Shown: piece by piece, positions 7,970-18,175 of the stretch
Layout of the letters: the number at the start of each line of letters is the position of its first letter
Numbering within the stretch: position 1 is the first letter of the stretch
NCBI RefSeq assembly: GCF_910579365.1
Contig: NZ_CAJTUX010000005.1
Location: 1 to 64,000, forward strand
Length of the DNA stretch: 64,000 nt
Direction of reading: 5' to 3'
DNA from: an uncultured Oscillibacter sp.
GTDB lineage: Bacteria; Bacillota; Clostridia; Oscillospirales; Oscillospiraceae
Made by a program: the position numbers and the translations under genes
The notes under the pieces: generated by a model
Database searches by the model: none
Seen by the model: only the letters and a program-made list of their open reading frames with translations
What the model was told of the DNA's origin: nothing

Positions 7970-9034
7970 TCATCCGTTGTCCAGCACCTGGTCAATCCGC
8001 TCCGCCAGCGCCTCCATCTGCTCCTTGGAACCGATGGTAATGCGGACGAAATCCCGGATGCGGTCCTTGTCAAACCAGCGGACCAGAACGCCCTGTTCCT
8101 TCAGTCTCCGGTAGAGCTCTCCGCCGGGGATGCGGTCCGATCTGGCAAAGAGAAAGTTGGCGGAGGAGGGCAGAACGGAAAATCCCCGGTCCTCCAGCGC
8201 CGCCGCCGTCCAGGCCCGGTTGTCCCGAATGGCCTGGCAGCAGGTCTGAAAATACGCCTCGTCCTCCATAGCGGCGGTTCCCGCCAGCAGGGAGAGACGG
8301 TTCACATTATAGGGATTGAAACTGTACTTCACCCGGTTCAGATCCGCGATGAGCTCCGGGTCCCCCAGCGCAAAGCCAATCCGTCCCCCGGCCAGGGAGC
8401 GGCTCTTGGACATGGTCTGCGTCACCAGAAGGTTCCCGTACTCCCGAACCAGGGGGACGCAGCTCTCCGCCCCGAAGTCCACATAAGCCTCGTCCACCAG
8501 GACCACCCGGTCCGGGTTTTTCTCCAGCAGCCGCCGGATGTCGGAGACGGGAATGGTCATGCCCGTAGGGGCGTTGGGGTTGGCAATAACCACCATGCCG
8601 GGAAAGTCCATGTAGTCCTCCGCCCGCAGGGCGAACCCCTCCCCCAGGGGAATCCGGCAGGCTCTCAGGCCGAAGAGGGCCGCCTGCGCCTCATAGAAGC
8701 CGTAAGTGATGTCGGCAAAGGCCACGTCCTTTCCTCTCCCGCAGAAGGCCCGGAAGGCAAAGGCGAGTATCTCGTCGGAGCCGTTGCCGCTGACGGCGTT
8801 CTCCGGGCCCAGGCCATACCGCCGGGCAATGGCGCCGTTCAATGCGGCGCAGGTGGGGTCGGAGTAGAGGCAGAGCTTTTCCACCTCTGCCCGGCTCACC
8901 GCCTCCAGCACCTTGGGCGAGGGCGGGAAGGGGCTCTCGTTGGTATTCAGCTTGATATACTGCTGGTCCCGGGGCTGCTCGCCGGGGGTATAGGGGGCCA
9001 AGGCCATGGCCTCCGAAGATAAAAACCGGCTCAT
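7970..9034 (-). CDS. hisC: Histidinol-phosphate aminotransferase
   Basis: A 354-residue PLP-dependent class I/II aminotransferase acting before HisK. Visible are KLNTNESPFPPSP at the N-terminus, GNGSDEILAFAFRAF, the PLP-contacting NPNAPTG and DEAYVDF, the Schiff-base lysine in TMSKSRSLAGGRIGFALG, and the C-terminal VRWFDKDRIRDFVRITIG. Its start overlaps the hisD stop by 4 bp. The family is unambiguous; the histidine role rests on operon context. Confidence 0.97.
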   Translation of the reverse strand: MSRFLSSEAMALAPYTPGEQPRDQQYIKLNTNESPFPPSPKVLEAVSRAEVEKLCLYSDPTCAALNGAIARRYGLGPENAVSGNGSDEILAFAFRAFCGRGKDVAFADITYGFYEAQAALFGLRACRIPLGEGFALRAEDYMDFPGMVVIANPNAPTGMTIPVSDIRRLLEKNPDRVVLVDEAYVDFGAESCVPLVREYGNLLVTQTMSKSRSLAGGRIGFALGDPELIADLNRVKYSFNPYNVNRLSLLAGTAAMEDEAYFQTCCQAIRDNRAWTAAALEDRGFSVLPSSANFLFARSDRIPGGELYRRLKEQGVLVRWFDKDRIRDFVRITIGSKEQMEALAERIDQVLDNG

Positions 9035-10329
9035 TCAAACACCGCTTTCGTTCCAAATTCTCTCCGGCTCAGCGCCGAACGGGCGTGGCCCTCCAGGCCC
9101 TCCCGACGGGCAAAGTCCGCGATCCGGTCCGCCCAGGCATTCAGCGCCGGACGGTCATAGCAGAGGAAGCTGGAGCGCTTCATGAAGTCATCCACGCCCA
9201 GGGGACTGGAGAACCGGGCCGTGCCGGAGGTGGGCAGGGTGTGATTCGGCCCGGCGACGTAATCCCCCAGAGCCTCTGGTGTAGAGCGGCCCAGGAAGAC
9301 GCTTCCGGCGTTCCGAATGCGGGGCAGCAGGGCGAAGGGGTCGTCCACGCAAAGCTCCAAATGCTCCGGGGCAATGCGGTTGACCGCCTCCACCGCCTTG
9401 TCCAGGCTGTCCGTGACGAGAATCTTCCCATTGTCCTCCAGGGACCGGCGGGCGATCTCCCGCCGGGGCAGCGTCTCCAGCTGGGCCTCCACCTCCGCCT
9501 GAACGGCCTCCGCCAATTCCCGGCTGTCCGTCACCAGCACGGCGGAGGACCGCACGTCATGCTCCGCCTGACTGAGGAGGTCCGCCGCCGCCCATTTCGG
9601 GTCGGACTTCCCGTCCGCCAGCACCAGGATTTCACTGGGGCCGGCGATCATGTCAATGGCCACCCGGCCAAAGACCTTCCGCTTGGCCGTGGCCACGAAC
9701 ACGCCGCCGGGGCCCACGATCTTATCCACCCTGGGCACGCTCTCCGTGCCGTAGGCCAGGGCCGCCACGGCCTGGGCCCCGCCGATCTTGAACACCGCGT
9801 CCGCCCCGGCAATCCGCGCCGCCGCCAGGGCACCGGGGCTGATGCTTCCGTCCCGGGCAGGCGGCGTCACCAGGACGGTCTCCCCCACTCCGGCGATCTT
9901 GGCCGGAATGACGTTCATCAAAATAGTGGAGGGGAAGGCCTCCGGACTCCGGGGCACGCAGACGCCCACCTTTTCAATGGGCGTCCACCGCTGGCCCATG
10001 ACCACGCCGGGCCGGTCCGTCAGAACAAAATCGTTGTGCCGCTGGCGCTCGTGGAAGCGCCGGATGTTCTCCGCCGCCTCCCGCAAAGTATCCAGGAAAT
10101 ATCCATCCACCGCCTCCAGGGCGGCGTCCAGCTCCGCCTCCGTCACCCGGAGACTGTCCAGCTCCGCGCCGTCAAAGCGGCGGGTGTACTCCCGGAGGGC
10201 GGCGTCGCCCCGCTCCCGGACCGCCGCGATCACGGCGTCCACCGCGGCGGAGACGTCCTCCTCCGCCTGAATGTCCCGGTTCAAAAGCGCCTCCGGCGGG
10301 AGACCGTCAAACTCCAGAATTTTCATCAT
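9031..10329 (-). CDS. hisD: Histidinol dehydrogenase
   Basis: Oxidises L-histidinol to L-histidine in two NAD-dependent steps. The 432-residue protein has VPRSPEAFPSTILMNVIPAKIAGV, the family signature beginning IDMIAGPSEILVLADG, the zinc and catalytic residues in LLSQAEHDVRSSAVL, and RIAPEHLEL plus GPNHTLPTSGTARF. There are two consecutive ATG codons (10329 and 10326); the first overlaps the hisZG stop as ATGA and has a GAGGTGAC site. Canonical length. Confidence 0.98.
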   Translation of the reverse strand: MMKILEFDGLPPEALLNRDIQAEEDVSAAVDAVIAAVRERGDAALREYTRRFDGAELDSLRVTEAELDAALEAVDGYFLDTLREAAENIRRFHERQRHNDFVLTDRPGVVMGQRWTPIEKVGVCVPRSPEAFPSTILMNVIPAKIAGVGETVLVTPPARDGSISPGALAAARIAGADAVFKIGGAQAVAALAYGTESVPRVDKIVGPGGVFVATAKRKVFGRVAIDMIAGPSEILVLADGKSDPKWAAADLLSQAEHDVRSSAVLVTDSRELAEAVQAEVEAQLETLPRREIARRSLEDNGKILVTDSLDKAVEAVNRIAPEHLELCVDDPFALLPRIRNAGSVFLGRSTPEALGDYVAGPNHTLPTSGTARFSSPLGVDDFMKRSSFLCYDRPALNAWADRIADFARREGLEGHARSALSRREFGTKAVFE

Positions 10330-11897
10330 GTCCCCGTCACCTCCGTCAGCTTTTGCAGCAGGGTCTCCACCTCCCGGCGCTTGAACTGGAAGCTGGCCCG
10401 GTTGGCAATGAAGCGGGCGGAGATGGGCATAAACTCCGTCAGCACCTTCAAATGGTTCTCCCGCAGGGTCGTGCCGGTCTCCACAATGTCCACAATTACA
10501 TCGGAAAGGCCCAAAATCGGGGCCAGCTCGATGGACCCGTTCAGCTTGATGATGTCAATGTCCCGGCCCTGGGCCGCGTAATAGGCCTTGGCGATGTTCA
10601 CAAACTTCGTCGCCACCCGAAGGGACCGGCCCGGGTCGTCCCGGAAGTCCTCGGGTCCCGCCACGCACATGCGGCACCGGCCAAGACCCGTGTCCAGCAG
10701 CTCATAGACGTCGGCCCCGGACTCCTCCAGGATGTCCTTTCCCACGATGCCGATGTCCGCCGCGCCGTGCTCCACATAGATGGCCACGTCGCTGGGCTTC
10801 ACCAGGAAATAGCGGATGCCGGCGGCGGGATTCTCCACCACCAGCTTCCGGCTCTCGCTGTAATCCTCGGGGCAGCCGTAGCCCACGCCCGCCAGGAGGT
10901 TGTACACCCGATCCCCCAGGCGGCCCTTGGGCAGGGCCACGTTCAGCATACGCTTTTCCCGCCCGTTCGATGCCTCGTCGCTCAGGCGGTCCAGCTCGTC
11001 CAGATACAGCGCGAAGCCCACGGCCCTGGCCCCGGGGCGGAACTGCTCCGCCAGGGGGTCGTACCGCCCGCCTTTGAGCACCGCTCGGGGAATGCCGGCA
11101 AGATACCCCTGGAGCACCAGACCGTTGTAATAGTCCATATCGTTCACCAGGGACAGATCCAGCCGCAGCTTCTGTCCCTCCGCCGCCAGCGCCCCGCACA
11201 GCGTCCGCAGCTCCGTCAGAGCCGCTCCCATGGCGGCGTTGAGGGCGATGGGCTCCGCCTGGTCCAGTACGGTCTCCCAATCCCCCGCCAGGGAGTCCAA
11301 ACGGCAGAGGGCTCCGGCGCCCTGATTGGAAAGTCCCGCCTCCTCCGCCGCCGCTTTCAGCTCATGGAGGTTCCGATTCCGGATGCAGCGGAGCAGCCGG
11401 GGGCGGACGGCCTCCGGCGCGCCCACGGCGTCCAGCAGGCCCGCCACGAAGCCCATGTGGCTTGCCTCCACCACAAACTCCCGCCCGGTCAGCGCCAGGC
11501 TCCGGCAGGCCAGGGACACCGCCCGGGCAGTAACTTCATCGTCCACCGCGCCGATGCACTCCAGCCCCATCTGGCTGATCTCCTGGAAGGTGTGGCTCTC
11601 CTGACTGGGGCGGTAGACGTTCTCGGAATAGTAAAACCGCCCGCAGCTCCCCTCCTCGACCTGGGCGTTCTTGGCAATGGAGAGCGTGACGTCCGGTTTC
11701 AGCGCCAGCAGCCGCCCGTCCAGGTCCGTGAAGGTGATGACCTGATCGCTGGCCAGAAACCGGCGGTTTTGCTGGTAGAGGCCGTACTCCTCAAAGCGGC
11801 CCATGCGGTACTGCCGGAAGCCCGCCTGCTCATACAGCAAGCGGAGCTGGAGAGACAGCCGCTCCTGGGGGCGCAAACAATTCAAATCCAATTCCAC
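10326..11897 (-). CDS. hisZG: Fused ATP phosphoribosyltransferase: regulatory subunit HisZ joined to catalytic subunit HisG
   Basis: First and rate-setting enzyme of histidine synthesis. Residues 1 to about 315 are a HisZ domain, a catalytically dead HisRS paralogue, with ITFTDLDGRLLALKPDVTLSIAK, YSENVYR and LVNDMDYYNGLVLQGY. Residues from about 317 onward are a short-form HisG, starting MLNVALPKGRLGD and containing VGKDILEESGADVYELLD and DIVETGTTLRENHL. The short form normally needs separate HisZ; here both are one 523-residue chain without an intervening stop. The GTG at 11895-11897 has AAGGAGG seven bases upstream and is preferred to an ATG at 11948 that lies too close to the -10 box. First gene of the operon. 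Confidence 0.93.
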   Translation of the reverse strand: MELDLNCLRPQERLSLQLRLLYEQAGFRQYRMGRFEEYGLYQQNRRFLASDQVITFTDLDGRLLALKPDVTLSIAKNAQVEEGSCGRFYYSENVYRPSQESHTFQEISQMGLECIGAVDDEVTARAVSLACRSLALTGREFVVEASHMGFVAGLLDAVGAPEAVRPRLLRCIRNRNLHELKAAAEEAGLSNQGAGALCRLDSLAGDWETVLDQAEPIALNAAMGAALTELRTLCGALAAEGQKLRLDLSLVNDMDYYNGLVLQGYLAGIPRAVLKGGRYDPLAEQFRPGARAVGFALYLDELDRLSDEASNGREKRMLNVALPKGRLGDRVYNLLAGVGYGCPEDYSESRKLVVENPAAGIRYFLVKPSDVAIYVEHGAADIGIVGKDILEESGADVYELLDTGLGRCRMCVAGPEDFRDDPGRSLRVATKFVNIAKAYYAAQGRDIDIIKLNGSIELAPILGLSDVIVDIVETGTTLRENHLKVLTEFMPISARFIANRASFQFKRREVETLLQKLTEVTGT

Positions 11898-11939
11898 GGG
11901 GATTCCTCCTTGTGGGGCAGGGCCCCATTGATGGATTTC

Positions 11940-11968
11940 AGTATACACCGATTTTTTAATAAGGTAAA
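11940..11968 (-). promoter_or_regulatory. Promoter of the histidine operon
   Basis: Minus-strand -35 TTTACC (11963-11968) and -10 TATACT (11940-11945) have a 17-bp spacer. The predicted start at about 11933 leaves a leader of only some 35 bases before the hisZG GTG, so there is no room for a T-box or peptide attenuator. Control is probably by HisZ feedback or by a repressor. Confidence 0.8.
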
Positions 11969-12104
11969 GCGCTAATTCGCTAGTACGGCAGAATCTCCGA
12001 TTTTCACAAAAATGCCCTCAGGCCGGACCCGATTTTATAGGACTTTGCGGAGACGCCCCATGTCCCCACTCCTGCCGGCGCTCTGGCAGGCGGAAAATTC
12101 CATG

Positions 12105-13469
<1,365 letters not shown>

Positions 13470-13502
13470 TTCTGCTCCCCTCTTTCGTTTTTTCATGTTG
13501 CT

Positions 13503-13531
13503 AGTATACCGGCGGAACGGTGCGAACGTAA
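13503..13531 (-). promoter_or_regulatory. Promoter of fumC
   Basis: Minus-strand -10 TATACT (13503-13508) with a weaker -35 TTACGT (13526-13531) and a 17-bp spacer, about 30 bp upstream of the fumC start. Confidence 0.65.
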
Positions 13532-13635
13532 GAGCCGCCGCCTCAATCGCAAAGCGCTCCTTTGATCTACTCATGTCCATAAACGGTTTCCGCCTTTACG
13601 GCGTTTATTATAACCGCATGAACGCCCAAAAGCAA

Positions 13636-13661
13636 GCCCGCCGAAAAAACCTTCGGCGGGC
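13636..13661 (-). terminator. Intrinsic terminator after the DHHW gene
   Basis: A perfect 10-bp stem, GCCCGCCGAA (13636-13645) with TTCGGCGGGC (13652-13661), seven bases beyond the DHHW stop codon. The T-stretch lies in the loop and a weaker TTGCTTTT follows. Confidence 0.65.
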
Positions 13662-13667
13662 GGTTCG

Positions 13668-14792
13668 TCACTGGGTCAGCAGGACCAGATTCCGGTCCGT
13701 GATGAAATTCGGCACGCTGTAGACCACCGCGATGGCGTCTATGCCGTTTTCCGCCGCGTACCCTGAGGCGGCGTATCGGTAATACCGTGGGTCCAGGAGG
13801 TGGACTTCTTCAAAGTGCTGGGCCAGGAAGGAGGCCAGGGAATCCGCATAAGAGTCCCGGATCACCAGCAGCTTCCCCGTTCCTTCCGGATTGCGGATGA
13901 CGCAAAGCGGCTGATTGCCCCCCAGGAAGGCGGAGTATTTGTCCTTCTCTCCCAGGTAATCGTACTCATACAAGCGCGCCTCCTTGGGCGTGCCATCCCG
14001 CCAGGAGGTGACCGTCAGACCGCTCTCCTTCACCCAGAATTCGATGCTGTCCGGCTCCAGCCAGTGAATGCCGGACTGGGAATAGAGGGTTCCCTGAAAC
14101 CCGTTGGAAACCGGGAGGTCCCACGCCTTCACCGCCTCCGGCTCCGGAACCTCCTCCCCACGGCCCAGGGCCTCCATCAGGGCGGCGTAGCCGTAATAGG
14201 CCCCCAGGGTGGTCCAATGGTGATCCGTGCGGTAGAAGATATCCTCCCCGGCGCGGCCGCTCAGGGCCGTGAGGAAATCAATGGACTCCGCGCCCTCCAG
14301 CTCCGCGGCCCGGGCGATGAAAGCCGCCTGGTCCCAGCTCTCCGCCCCCTTGGGCAGGCGGTCCCGCCAGATTTCCGCCGCAGAGGGAATCAGGCCCAGG
14401 TACACCGGGACCTCCGTCCGCTCCGCCAGGCGGGAGACATAGCTCAGATTCTTCTCCTCCAGACCGTCCCGGGGCGGCTCCACCTTGGCAATCAGGGTAT
14501 CGCCGCAGAGGTACACTCTGTTGAACTCCCGCTTGCCCAGAAGCTGCTCCGTTCGGGCCTTAAGGCCCGTCCACTGCTCCCGGAGGGGAAACTGGTCGGC
14601 AAAATAGTCCTCCACGCCCTTGGTAAAGCTGCCGTCCTTCAAATTCTCCCAGGAGAACTTCGGGAACTGGGCCAGGGTCCGGTTCTCCACGCCGGAGCGG
14701 TCCCGGTCCGGCAGAAGGACATGCCACGCCAGCAGTCCACCCAGGAAGAGGCAGAAGAAGGCCGCGAGAAAACGGCTGTATCTCGTTGTCAT
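13668..14792 (-). CDS. DHHW-family (AlgX/AlgJ-like) secreted acetyltransferase partner
   Basis: A 374-residue protein with an N-terminal signal anchor (residues 6-26, AAFFCLFLGGLLAWHVLL) and an SGNH-like extracellular domain. The motif YRTDHHWTTLGAYYGY near residue 190 is the family name motif and holds the catalytic Asp-His pair; LLVIRDSYADSLASFL supplies the nucleophilic serine. It sits 12 bp after an MBOAT gene, the usual two-part system in which MBOAT passes acyl groups across the membrane and the DHHW protein transfers them to a surface glycan. The glycan is not identifiable here. Confidence 0.9.
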   Translation of the reverse strand: MTTRYSRFLAAFFCLFLGGLLAWHVLLPDRDRSGVENRTLAQFPKFSWENLKDGSFTKGVEDYFADQFPLREQWTGLKARTEQLLGKREFNRVYLCGDTLIAKVEPPRDGLEEKNLSYVSRLAERTEVPVYLGLIPSAAEIWRDRLPKGAESWDQAAFIARAAELEGAESIDFLTALSGRAGEDIFYRTDHHWTTLGAYYGYAALMEALGRGEEVPEPEAVKAWDLPVSNGFQGTLYSQSGIHWLEPDSIEFWVKESGLTVTSWRDGTPKEARLYEYDYLGEKDKYSAFLGGNQPLCVIRNPEGTGKLLVIRDSYADSLASFLAQHFEEVHLLDPRYYRYAASGYAAENGIDAIAVVYSVPNFITDRNLVLLTQ

Positions 14793-14804
14793 TCCGCCTC
14801 CTCC

Positions 14805-16199
14805 TTAAAACCGGAAATACAAAAAGGGATTGTAGCTGCCGTCCACCAGATACGCGGTGGAGAGGACCAGCCCCAGAACCATCAGCACCGGCGCCAGAAC
14901 TCTCCGCCCCCGCTCGGGGAGCTTCTCCCACAGGTCCACGGCCAGAGTGGTGGAGCCCAGCGCCAGCAGCGCCAAAATCACAGCCCAGCTCCGAAGACGG
15001 TAGCCGTCCAGGGCGCTCCACAGCGGCCCGCCGCCGAAGCAAACCGCCAGATACCGCCCGCAGACCCCCAGGTCCTCCATGGCGAAGATACCCCAGCCCA
15101 CAAAGACCACCGCCAGCGTATAGGCCCGCTTCACCCAAACCGGCGTCCGCGTTAGGAGGTCCCGGAACACAAACCGCTCCAAAATCAGCCACAGGCCGAA
15201 GTACAGTCCCCAGAGAATGAAATTCCAGCTGGCCCCATGCCAGAAGCCGGTGCAAAGCCAGACGGTCAGCAGATTCCGCAAAGTCCGGGCCTTCCCCTTC
15301 CGGCTGCCTCCCAGGGGAAAGTACAGGTATTCCCGAAACCAGGAGGTCAACGACATGTGCCACCGCCGCCAGAACTCCCCCACGGAGAGAGAGAGGTACG
15401 GGTGGTCAAAGTTCTCGCCGAACCGGAAGCCCAGGATGCGCCCCAGGCCAATGGCCATGTCGGAGTATCCGGAGAAATCGAAGTAAATCTGAAATCCAAA
15501 GGCCAGCAGTCCCGTCCAGCCCCCCGCAGCCGTCAGCGTCCCGGCGCTCTGGGAGGACAGGCAGCTCTCCCACAGCGCTCCAGCGGCATTGGCCAGCAGC
15601 ACCTTCTTGGCAAGGCCCGCCGTAAACCGGCAGGCCCCCCCAGCAAAGTCCTGTGAGGTGACGGTCCGCCGCGCCAGCTCCGCCGCCACCGTCTTGTACT
15701 TCACGATGGGCCCGGCAATGAGCTGGGGGAAAAGGGTGACATAGGCCCCGAAGTCGACAGGATTCCGCTGCACCGGCGCGTCGCGGCGGTAGACGTCGAT
15801 GGTGTAGCTCATCGTCTGGAAGGTGAAAAAGGAGATGCCCAGCGGCAGAGGCAGGCCCAGCTCCGGGAGGGACACGCCGGGAAGCAGGGACAGATTGGCC
15901 GCCAGAAAGTCCCAGTACTTGAAGAACCCAAGAAGCAGCAGGTTGAACACCACCGACTGCCCCACAAACCACCTCGCCAGCCGGTCCCGGTCCCGGAACT
16001 TCTCCACCAGAAGGCCGTGGGTATAGTCGATGAAAATGGACAGGAACATGATTCCCACGTACACCGGCTCGCCCCAGCCGTAGAAAAAAAGACTGGCCAA
16101 AAGCAGCACAAAATTACGCCGCCGAAGCGGCGTAATAAAGTAAAGTGCCAGCGTCAGCGGCAGGTATCCGAATAAAAACGTCAGGCTGCTGAAAACCAT
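14805..16199 (-). CDS. MBOAT-family membrane O-acyltransferase (AlgI/DltB-like)
   Basis: A 464-residue polytopic membrane protein with about ten hydrophobic segments. It starts MVFSSLTFLFGYLPLTLALYF and contains LGISFFTFQTMSYTIDVYR, FPQLIAGPIVKY and the segment CTGFWHGASWNFILWG, whose histidine is the invariant MBOAT catalytic residue. It is thought to move acyl (commonly acetyl) groups to the outside for polysaccharide O-acylation. It is in an operon with the upstream lipoprotein (13 bp) and the downstream DHHW protein. Confidence 0.94.
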   Translation of the reverse strand: MVFSSLTFLFGYLPLTLALYFITPLRRRNFVLLLASLFFYGWGEPVYVGIMFLSIFIDYTHGLLVEKFRDRDRLARWFVGQSVVFNLLLLGFFKYWDFLAANLSLLPGVSLPELGLPLPLGISFFTFQTMSYTIDVYRRDAPVQRNPVDFGAYVTLFPQLIAGPIVKYKTVAAELARRTVTSQDFAGGACRFTAGLAKKVLLANAAGALWESCLSSQSAGTLTAAGGWTGLLAFGFQIYFDFSGYSDMAIGLGRILGFRFGENFDHPYLSLSVGEFWRRWHMSLTSWFREYLYFPLGGSRKGKARTLRNLLTVWLCTGFWHGASWNFILWGLYFGLWLILERFVFRDLLTRTPVWVKRAYTLAVVFVGWGIFAMEDLGVCGRYLAVCFGGGPLWSALDGYRLRSWAVILALLALGSTTLAVDLWEKLPERGRRVLAPVLMVLGLVLSTAYLVDGSYNPFLYFRF

Positions 16200-16211
16200 G
16201 GGACGCTCTCC

Positions 16212-16694
16212 TCACGAAAATTGCCGGTTAAACTGCTCCTCCAGGCTCTCCTGGAACTCCCCCGAGGCGATCAGCGCCGCGTAGGTCCCCTGGCGCAGCA
16301 CCTCGGCCTTCTCCCAGGCGGCCTGGGTCTCGGGATACCAGGCCCCGCCGTTTACCTGGGCGTCGACGCGGGCCTGGAGGATGCCGGCGGCCTCCTCCGC
16401 GTCCTCCTCCGTCTCCCCCTGGAAGAGCACAATCTCATTCACGTCGGAGCTCATGGCGGGAACCTTTGCCAGAAGCTGCCCGGCGGGAACCCCGGCGAGA
16501 CCGGGATAGTAGCTTTCCAGCAGCTCTCCCTCCACGTCCGTCATATAGCCGTCTTCCCAGCCGCAGGCCTCCGCCATTCCGGCATAAAGGGCGCTGAGGG
16601 ACACCTCCGCCGTCTCCGCCCCGCCGCCGTCCGCCTGCCCGCAGCCGGAGGCCAGCAGCAGCAGCGCCAGAACCCACACCGTTCTTCTCTTCAT
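16212..16694 (-). CDS. DUF4358-type lipoprotein
   Basis: A 160-residue secreted lipoprotein. It has a basic N-terminus and hydrophobic core ending in the lipobox LASGC (lipidated Cys at about residue 18), then a mature domain with EIVLFQGETEEDAEEAAGILQAR, which resembles DUF4358 proteins that accompany MBOAT/DHHW pairs in Clostridia. The function of the family is unknown. As the first gene of the operon it probably supports the surface-acylation module. Confidence 0.8.
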   Translation of the reverse strand: MKRRTVWVLALLLLASGCGQADGGGAETAEVSLSALYAGMAEACGWEDGYMTDVEGELLESYYPGLAGVPAGQLLAKVPAMSSDVNEIVLFQGETEEDAEEAAGILQARVDAQVNGGAWYPETQAAWEKAEVLRQGTYAALIASGEFQESLEEQFNRQFS

Positions 16695-16754
16695 CCCGAT
16701 CTCCTCCCGCTCCCGCAGACGGCTCCGCCGCCGGAAAAGTTTTCTTTTTGTTCC

Positions 16755-16788
16755 TTGTTTTTATACAGGATTCACGCTATAATTTCAA
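16755..16788. promoter_or_regulatory. Overlapping divergent promoters: threonine aldolase (+) and DUF4358/MBOAT operon (-)
   Basis: Plus strand: TTGTTT (16755-16760), 17-bp spacer, TATAAT (16778-16783). Minus strand: -35 TTGAAA (16783-16788), 17-bp spacer, -10 TATAAA (16760-16765). The two core promoters occupy the same 34 bp, so RNA polymerase binding in one direction should exclude the other. Confidence 0.7.
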
Positions 16789-16850
16789 CATCAAATCTGT
16801 AACATTCCGTAACAGTTCCACTGTTTGGTTGTTACTTTCTGGAGGTCGCC

Positions 16851-17888
16851 ATGTACAGTTTCCGCAACGACTACAGCGAGGGAGCCCACCCCAAGGTGCT
16901 TCAGGCCCTCACCGAGACCAATCTGGAGCAGACCCGGGGCTACGGTCTGGACCCCCGCTGCCAAAAGGCGGCGGACCTGATCCGCTCCCTCTGCGCCGCC
17001 CCGGAGGCGGACGTCCATTTCCTGATGGGCGGCACGCAGGCCAATCTCACCGTCATTGAGGCGCTGCTGAAGCCCTATGAGGCGGTTCTCTCCGCCCACA
17101 CGGGGCACATCCACGTCCACGAGACCGGGGCTGTTGAGGCCACGGGGCGCAAGATTCTCCCCCTCAAGAGCGCGGACGGCAAGGTCACGCCCGCGACGAT
17201 CGAGTCCGTGGCGGAGCTCCACGGGGACGAGCACCAGGTCAAGCCCGCCATGGTCTACATCTCCAACACCACGGAGGTGGGCACCGTCTACTCCAGGGAG
17301 GAGCTCTCCGCCCTCCGCCAATGCTGTGACCAGCACGGCCTCCTCCTCTTTCTGGACGGGGCCCGGCTGGGCTCCGCCATGGCCTGCGGGGACCTCACCT
17401 TCCCGGACCTGGCGGCCCTGACCGACGTCTTCTCCATCGGCGGCACCAAAAACGGCGCCCTCTTCGGCGAGGCCGTGGTCCTGCCCACTCCCCGGAAGGA
17501 TTTCCGCTGGTACATGAAGCGCCGGGGGGCCATACTGGCCAAGGGCCGCCTCCTGGGCGTCCAGTTTCAGGCCCTGCTGGAGGACGATACCTTCCTCAGC
17601 GCCGCCCGCCACGCCAACCGTCTGGCCCTCCGCCTCCGGGACGGCGTCGCCGCCCTGGGTTATCCCCTGCCGCTGCCCTCTCCCTCCAACCAGCAGTTCC
17701 CCGTGCTCCCCAACGACGTGGTGGAGCAGCTCCGGGACATGGGCTATGCGTTCGAAACCGACCACACCGTGGACGCCGGACACACCTGCATCCGTCTGGT
17801 CACCAGCTGGGCCACGCCGGAGCAGGCTGTGGAGGATTTTCTCTGGGACCTCTCCGTCTGCGCGGGCGCAGGCCGGGAAACACACTGA
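16851..17888 (+). CDS. ltaE: Low-specificity L-threonine aldolase family enzyme
   Basis: PLP-dependent fold-type I enzyme that cleaves L-threonine or L-allo-threonine to glycine and acetaldehyde. The 345-residue protein has FRNDYSEGAHPKVLQAL, the GGTQANLTVIEALL region, HETGAVEATG and LFLDGARLGSAM, with the Schiff-base Lys at about residue 200 in SIGGTKNGALFGEA. The start follows a TCTGGAGG site. It is monocistronic, between its promoter and a strong terminator. Other beta-eliminating lyases share the fold, so the precise substrate is inferred. Confidence 0.9.
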   Translation: MYSFRNDYSEGAHPKVLQALTETNLEQTRGYGLDPRCQKAADLIRSLCAAPEADVHFLMGGTQANLTVIEALLKPYEAVLSAHTGHIHVHETGAVEATGRKILPLKSADGKVTPATIESVAELHGDEHQVKPAMVYISNTTEVGTVYSREELSALRQCCDQHGLLLFLDGARLGSAMACGDLTFPDLAALTDVFSIGGTKNGALFGEAVVLPTPRKDFRWYMKRRGAILAKGRLLGVQFQALLEDDTFLSAARHANRLALRLRDGVAALGYPLPLPSPSNQQFPVLPNDVVEQLRDMGYAFETDHTVDAGHTCIRLVTSWATPEQAVEDFLWDLSVCAGAGRETH

Positions 17889-17906
17889 CCCCGCCAGCCG
17901 TTTTCC

Positions 17907-17940
17907 ACCCCCTCCGGCATTGCCGGAGGGGGTGTTTTCG
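17907..17940. terminator. Strong bidirectional-looking terminator
   Basis: A 12-bp stem, CCCCCTCCGGCA (17908-17919) with TGCCGGAGGGGG (17921-17932), followed on the plus strand by TGTTTTC. It ends ltaE and can also end the ktr operon arriving from the right. Confidence 0.85.
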
Positions 17941-17941
17941 G

Positions 17942-18124
17942 TCACTCAATATGCTCCTCACAGAAATTGTCCAACACCCGGAAGCCCATCTCTTCCGGCG
18001 GCGCCACCGGGAATTTCGCGATGGTGTCCGGGTCGAAAATGGGACACATCCGCTTCTCCGGCTCCAGCCGGAGGAACGGCTTCTCATCGTCGCGGCCATT
18101 GACCGCCCGCTTATCCTCTGACAT
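17942..18124 (-). CDS. Small conserved-looking protein of unknown function downstream of ktrA
   Basis: A 60-residue acidic protein, MSEDKRAVNGRDD at the start, then a proline-rich middle (PDTIAKFPVAPPEEMGF) and RVLDNFCEEHIE at the end. No membrane segment and no recognised domain. A GGGGTGAT site lies upstream, and it is 51 bp after ktrA and directly before a terminator, so it is likely the last gene of the potassium-uptake transcript. Function unknown. Confidence 0.6.
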   Translation of the reverse strand: MSEDKRAVNGRDDEKPFLRLEPEKRMCPIFDPDTIAKFPVAPPEEMGFRVLDNFCEEHIE

Positions 18125-18175
18125 AATATCACCCCGAAGGGAGTATGCGCGGAAGACGGGGATTTTATGTTGCCG

